In this document: positions 8,313-9,792 of the stretch, in pieces
Layout: each line of letters opens with the position of its first letter
Numbering within the stretch: position 1 is the stretch's first letter
Origin: DASXTS01 sp036402215
Lineage (GTDB): Bacteria; Actinomycetota; Actinomycetes; Mycobacteriales; Pseudonocardiaceae
DNA length: 9,792 nt
Direction: 5' to 3'
Assembly: GCA_036402215.1 (NCBI GenBank)
Contig: DASWTI010000403.1
Location: forward strand, 1-9,792
Notes under the pieces: generated by a model
Seen by the model: the letters and a program-made list of their open reading frames with translations, nothing else
Databases searched by the model: none
Told to the model about the DNA's origin: nothing
Made by a program: the position numbers and the translations under genes

Positions 8313-9792
8313 TCAACGCGTGTGCCAGAACACCTGGCCGTTCGGGCCGTAGATCACGATGTTGGCGTCGTCCTGCACGACCAGCCGGTCGGCCGCCGTG
8401 CCGTGGGTGCCGGTGTGCCACACCGCGGTGCCGTCGGCCCGGTAGAGCACGAAGTTGCCGTCGTACTGCATGACCGCGCGCACGGCGCCACTGCCGTGAG
8501 TGCTGGTGTGCCAGAGCGCGGCACCGGCGGAGTTGTACTGCACCAGGTTGCCGTCGCCCTGCATGACCAGCGTGTAGACGCCGTTGGCGGAGCGGCGGAA
8601 CTGGCCGACCTCCAGCGCCTGGCCGCGGGTGAGGGTGTCGTCCGCCGGCGGGGGCGGCGTGCTGGAGCCGGTGAACAGCAGGCGGTTCGGCGTGTTCGCG
8701 CCGGGGCTCGGGATCTTGTTCGGCGTGGCGGTGTTCACGATGTGCGCGTGCACCTGGGCCGGCGTGGCGCCGGTGTTGCCGGACAGGTAGAGCGCGGCGG
8801 CGCCGGCCACGTGCGGGGTGGCCATCGAGGTGCCGCTGATCGTGCTGGTCGCCGTGTCGCTCGTGGACCAGGCGCTGGTGATGTTCACGCCGGGGCCGAA
8901 CAGGTCGGTGCAGGCGCCGATGTTGGAGAACGAGGCGCGGTTGTCACCGATGTCCGAGGCGTTCACGGTGAGCGCCGTGCCCACCCGCGCGGGGGAGAAG
9001 TTGCAGGCGTCCGCGCCGTAGCTGTTGCCCGAGGCGATCGCGTACGTGACGCCGGAGGCGATGGAGTTGGCCACCGCGGTGTCCAGCGCGGTCTGCACGC
9101 CGCCGCCCAGGCTCATGTTCGCCACCGACGGGCCGGGGCTGTTCGCCGTCACCCAGTCCACGCCCGCGACGACGCCCGCGGTGGTGCCGGAGCCGGCGCA
9201 GTTCAGCACCTTCACCGCCACCAGGCGCACGCCCTTGGCCACGCCGTACGCGCCGCCACCCACGGTGCCGGCCACGTGCGTGCCGTGCCCGTGGCAGTCG
9301 GTGTTGTTGCCGTCCCCGGTGGTGTTGGTTCCCCAGGTGGCCCGGCCGCCGAAGTCCTGGTGCGTGGTGCGGATGCCGGTGTCCAGGATGTAGGCGGTGA
9401 TGTTGGACGCGGTGGTGGAGTAGCTGTACCGCTGGTTCAGCGGCAGGTGCTGCTGGTCGACGCGGTCCAGGCCCCACGACGGCGGGTTCAACTGGTCGGC
9501 GGCGATGCCCACCGAGTGGTTCTGCGCCACGTAGGCCACGCCCGGCTCGGCGGCGATGCGCTTGGCGGCGGCCTCGCTCATGCTGCCCGCGAAGCCGCGC
9601 AGCGCCGCCGAGTACCGGTGCTCGACGGTCGCGCCGTGCGCCTTCGCCAGGTCAGTGGTGAGCGCGTCCACGCCCTGTGCCGAGACGGCCTTGTCGTCGA
9701 AGACCACGATGTAGCTGCCGGCGATGGCGGTGGCCCCGCCGGCGTCGGCGATCCGGGGCTCGGCCGCGGCGGGTGCCGCCGTGGCGGTCGCG
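8313..9792 (-). CDS. Secreted S8 serine protease with bulb-type lectin domain (P3, start outside window)
   Basis: The frame is open to the window edge; 492 residues are visible and the N-terminus is cut off. The first visible residues (ATATAAPAAAEPRIADAGG) look like the end of a signal peptide and the start of the propeptide. Numbering visible residues: I9-type propeptide about 25-98 (GSYIVVFDDKAV to QNHSVGIA); catalytic core with Asp137 (ILDTG), His169 (HGHGTHVA), Asn256 (ASGNSY) and Ser322 (GTSMATPHVAG); cysteines 166, 198, 263 and 294 as in P1. A PPPP linker near 379 leads to a bulb-type (B-) lectin domain with three QxDxNxVxY sites: QGDGNLVQY, QYDGNFVLY, QDDANIVIY. These sites bind mannose in plant lectins, which suggests targeting to mannose-rich glycans. 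GTG 9707 is an internal valine of the propeptide, not the start. The core is more diverged from P1 and P2 than they are from each other. Confidence 0.94.
   Translation of the reverse strand, partial: ATATAAPAAAEPRIADAGGATAIAGSYIVVFDDKAVSAQGVDALTTDLAKAHGATVEHRYSAALRGFAGSMSEAAAKRIAAEPGVAYVAQNHSVGIAADQLNPPSWGLDRVDQQHLPLNQRYSYSTTASNITAYILDTGIRTTHQDFGGRATWGTNTTGDGNNTDCHGHGTHVAGTVGGGAYGVAKGVRLVAVKVLNCAGSGTTAGVVAGVDWVTANSPGPSVANMSLGGGVQTALDTAVANSIASGVTYAIASGNSYGADACNFSPARVGTALTVNASDIGDNRASFSNIGACTDLFGPGVNITSAWSTSDTATSTISGTSMATPHVAGAAALYLSGNTGATPAQVHAHIVNTATPNKIPSPGANTPNRLLFTGSSTPPPPADDTLTRGQALEVGQFRRSANGVYTLVMQGDGNLVQYNSAGAALWHTSTHGSGAVRAVMQYDGNFVLYRADGTAVWHTGTHGTAADRLVVQDDANIVIYGPNGQVFWHTR

Overview
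The window is very GC-rich, with strong GC bias at third codon positions, Shine-Dalgarno (SD) led genes and actinobacterial ribosomal proteins. The order rpsM-rpsK-rpsD-rpoA-rplQ-truA, the zinc-free S4 and an L17 with a long C-terminal extension fit a filamentous or sporangial actinomycete. I favour a Micromonosporaceae-like genome (Actinoplanes/Micromonospora type). This is an inference from gene content, not a species identification.

Region 1 (1-4107, + strand) is the distal end of the ribosomal-protein superoperon: S13 (5' end cut off), S11, S4, RNA polymerase alpha, L17 and the tRNA pseudouridine synthase TruA. The genes are tightly packed: a 1-nt overlap for rpsM/rpsK, a 4-nt overlap for rplQ/truA, and gaps of 23, 89 and 31 nt elsewhere. 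The only sizeable gap, rpsD-rpoA, holds a perfect 13-bp hairpin. TruA has no ATG, GTG or TTG start that preserves its conserved N-terminus. It most probably starts at a CTG that overlaps the rplQ stop codon. A 16-bp hairpin at 4141-4184 closes the operon and lies between convergent genes.

Region 2 (4207-9792, - strand) is an accessory block of three tandem secreted subtilisin-family (S8, proteinase K/aqualysin-like) proteases, here called P1, P2 and P3. P3's start lies beyond the window. P1 and P2 show signal peptides; in P3 only what looks like the end of one is visible. All three share an I9-type propeptide and a nearly superimposable catalytic core with an intact Asp/His/Ser triad. Each carries a different C-terminal module: a proprotein-convertase P domain (P1), an Ig-like putative domain plus a jelly-roll-like domain (P2), and a bulb-type mannose-binding lectin domain (P3). 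They look like one degradative enzyme fitted with three targeting modules, presumably used outside the cell on protein or glycoprotein substrates.

P1 and P2 appear to be separate transcription units. Each has its own promoter (-35, exact 17-nt spacer, -10), a 12-bp GC-rich palindrome at the predicted transcription start, an SD site and a downstream hairpin. The palindromes differ at two positions in a way that preserves the dyad, which suggests a shared operator or 5'-mRNA element. A 107-bp exact match between the P1 and P2 cores points to recent duplication or gene conversion.

No RNA genes, CRISPR arrays, transposases or integrases were seen.
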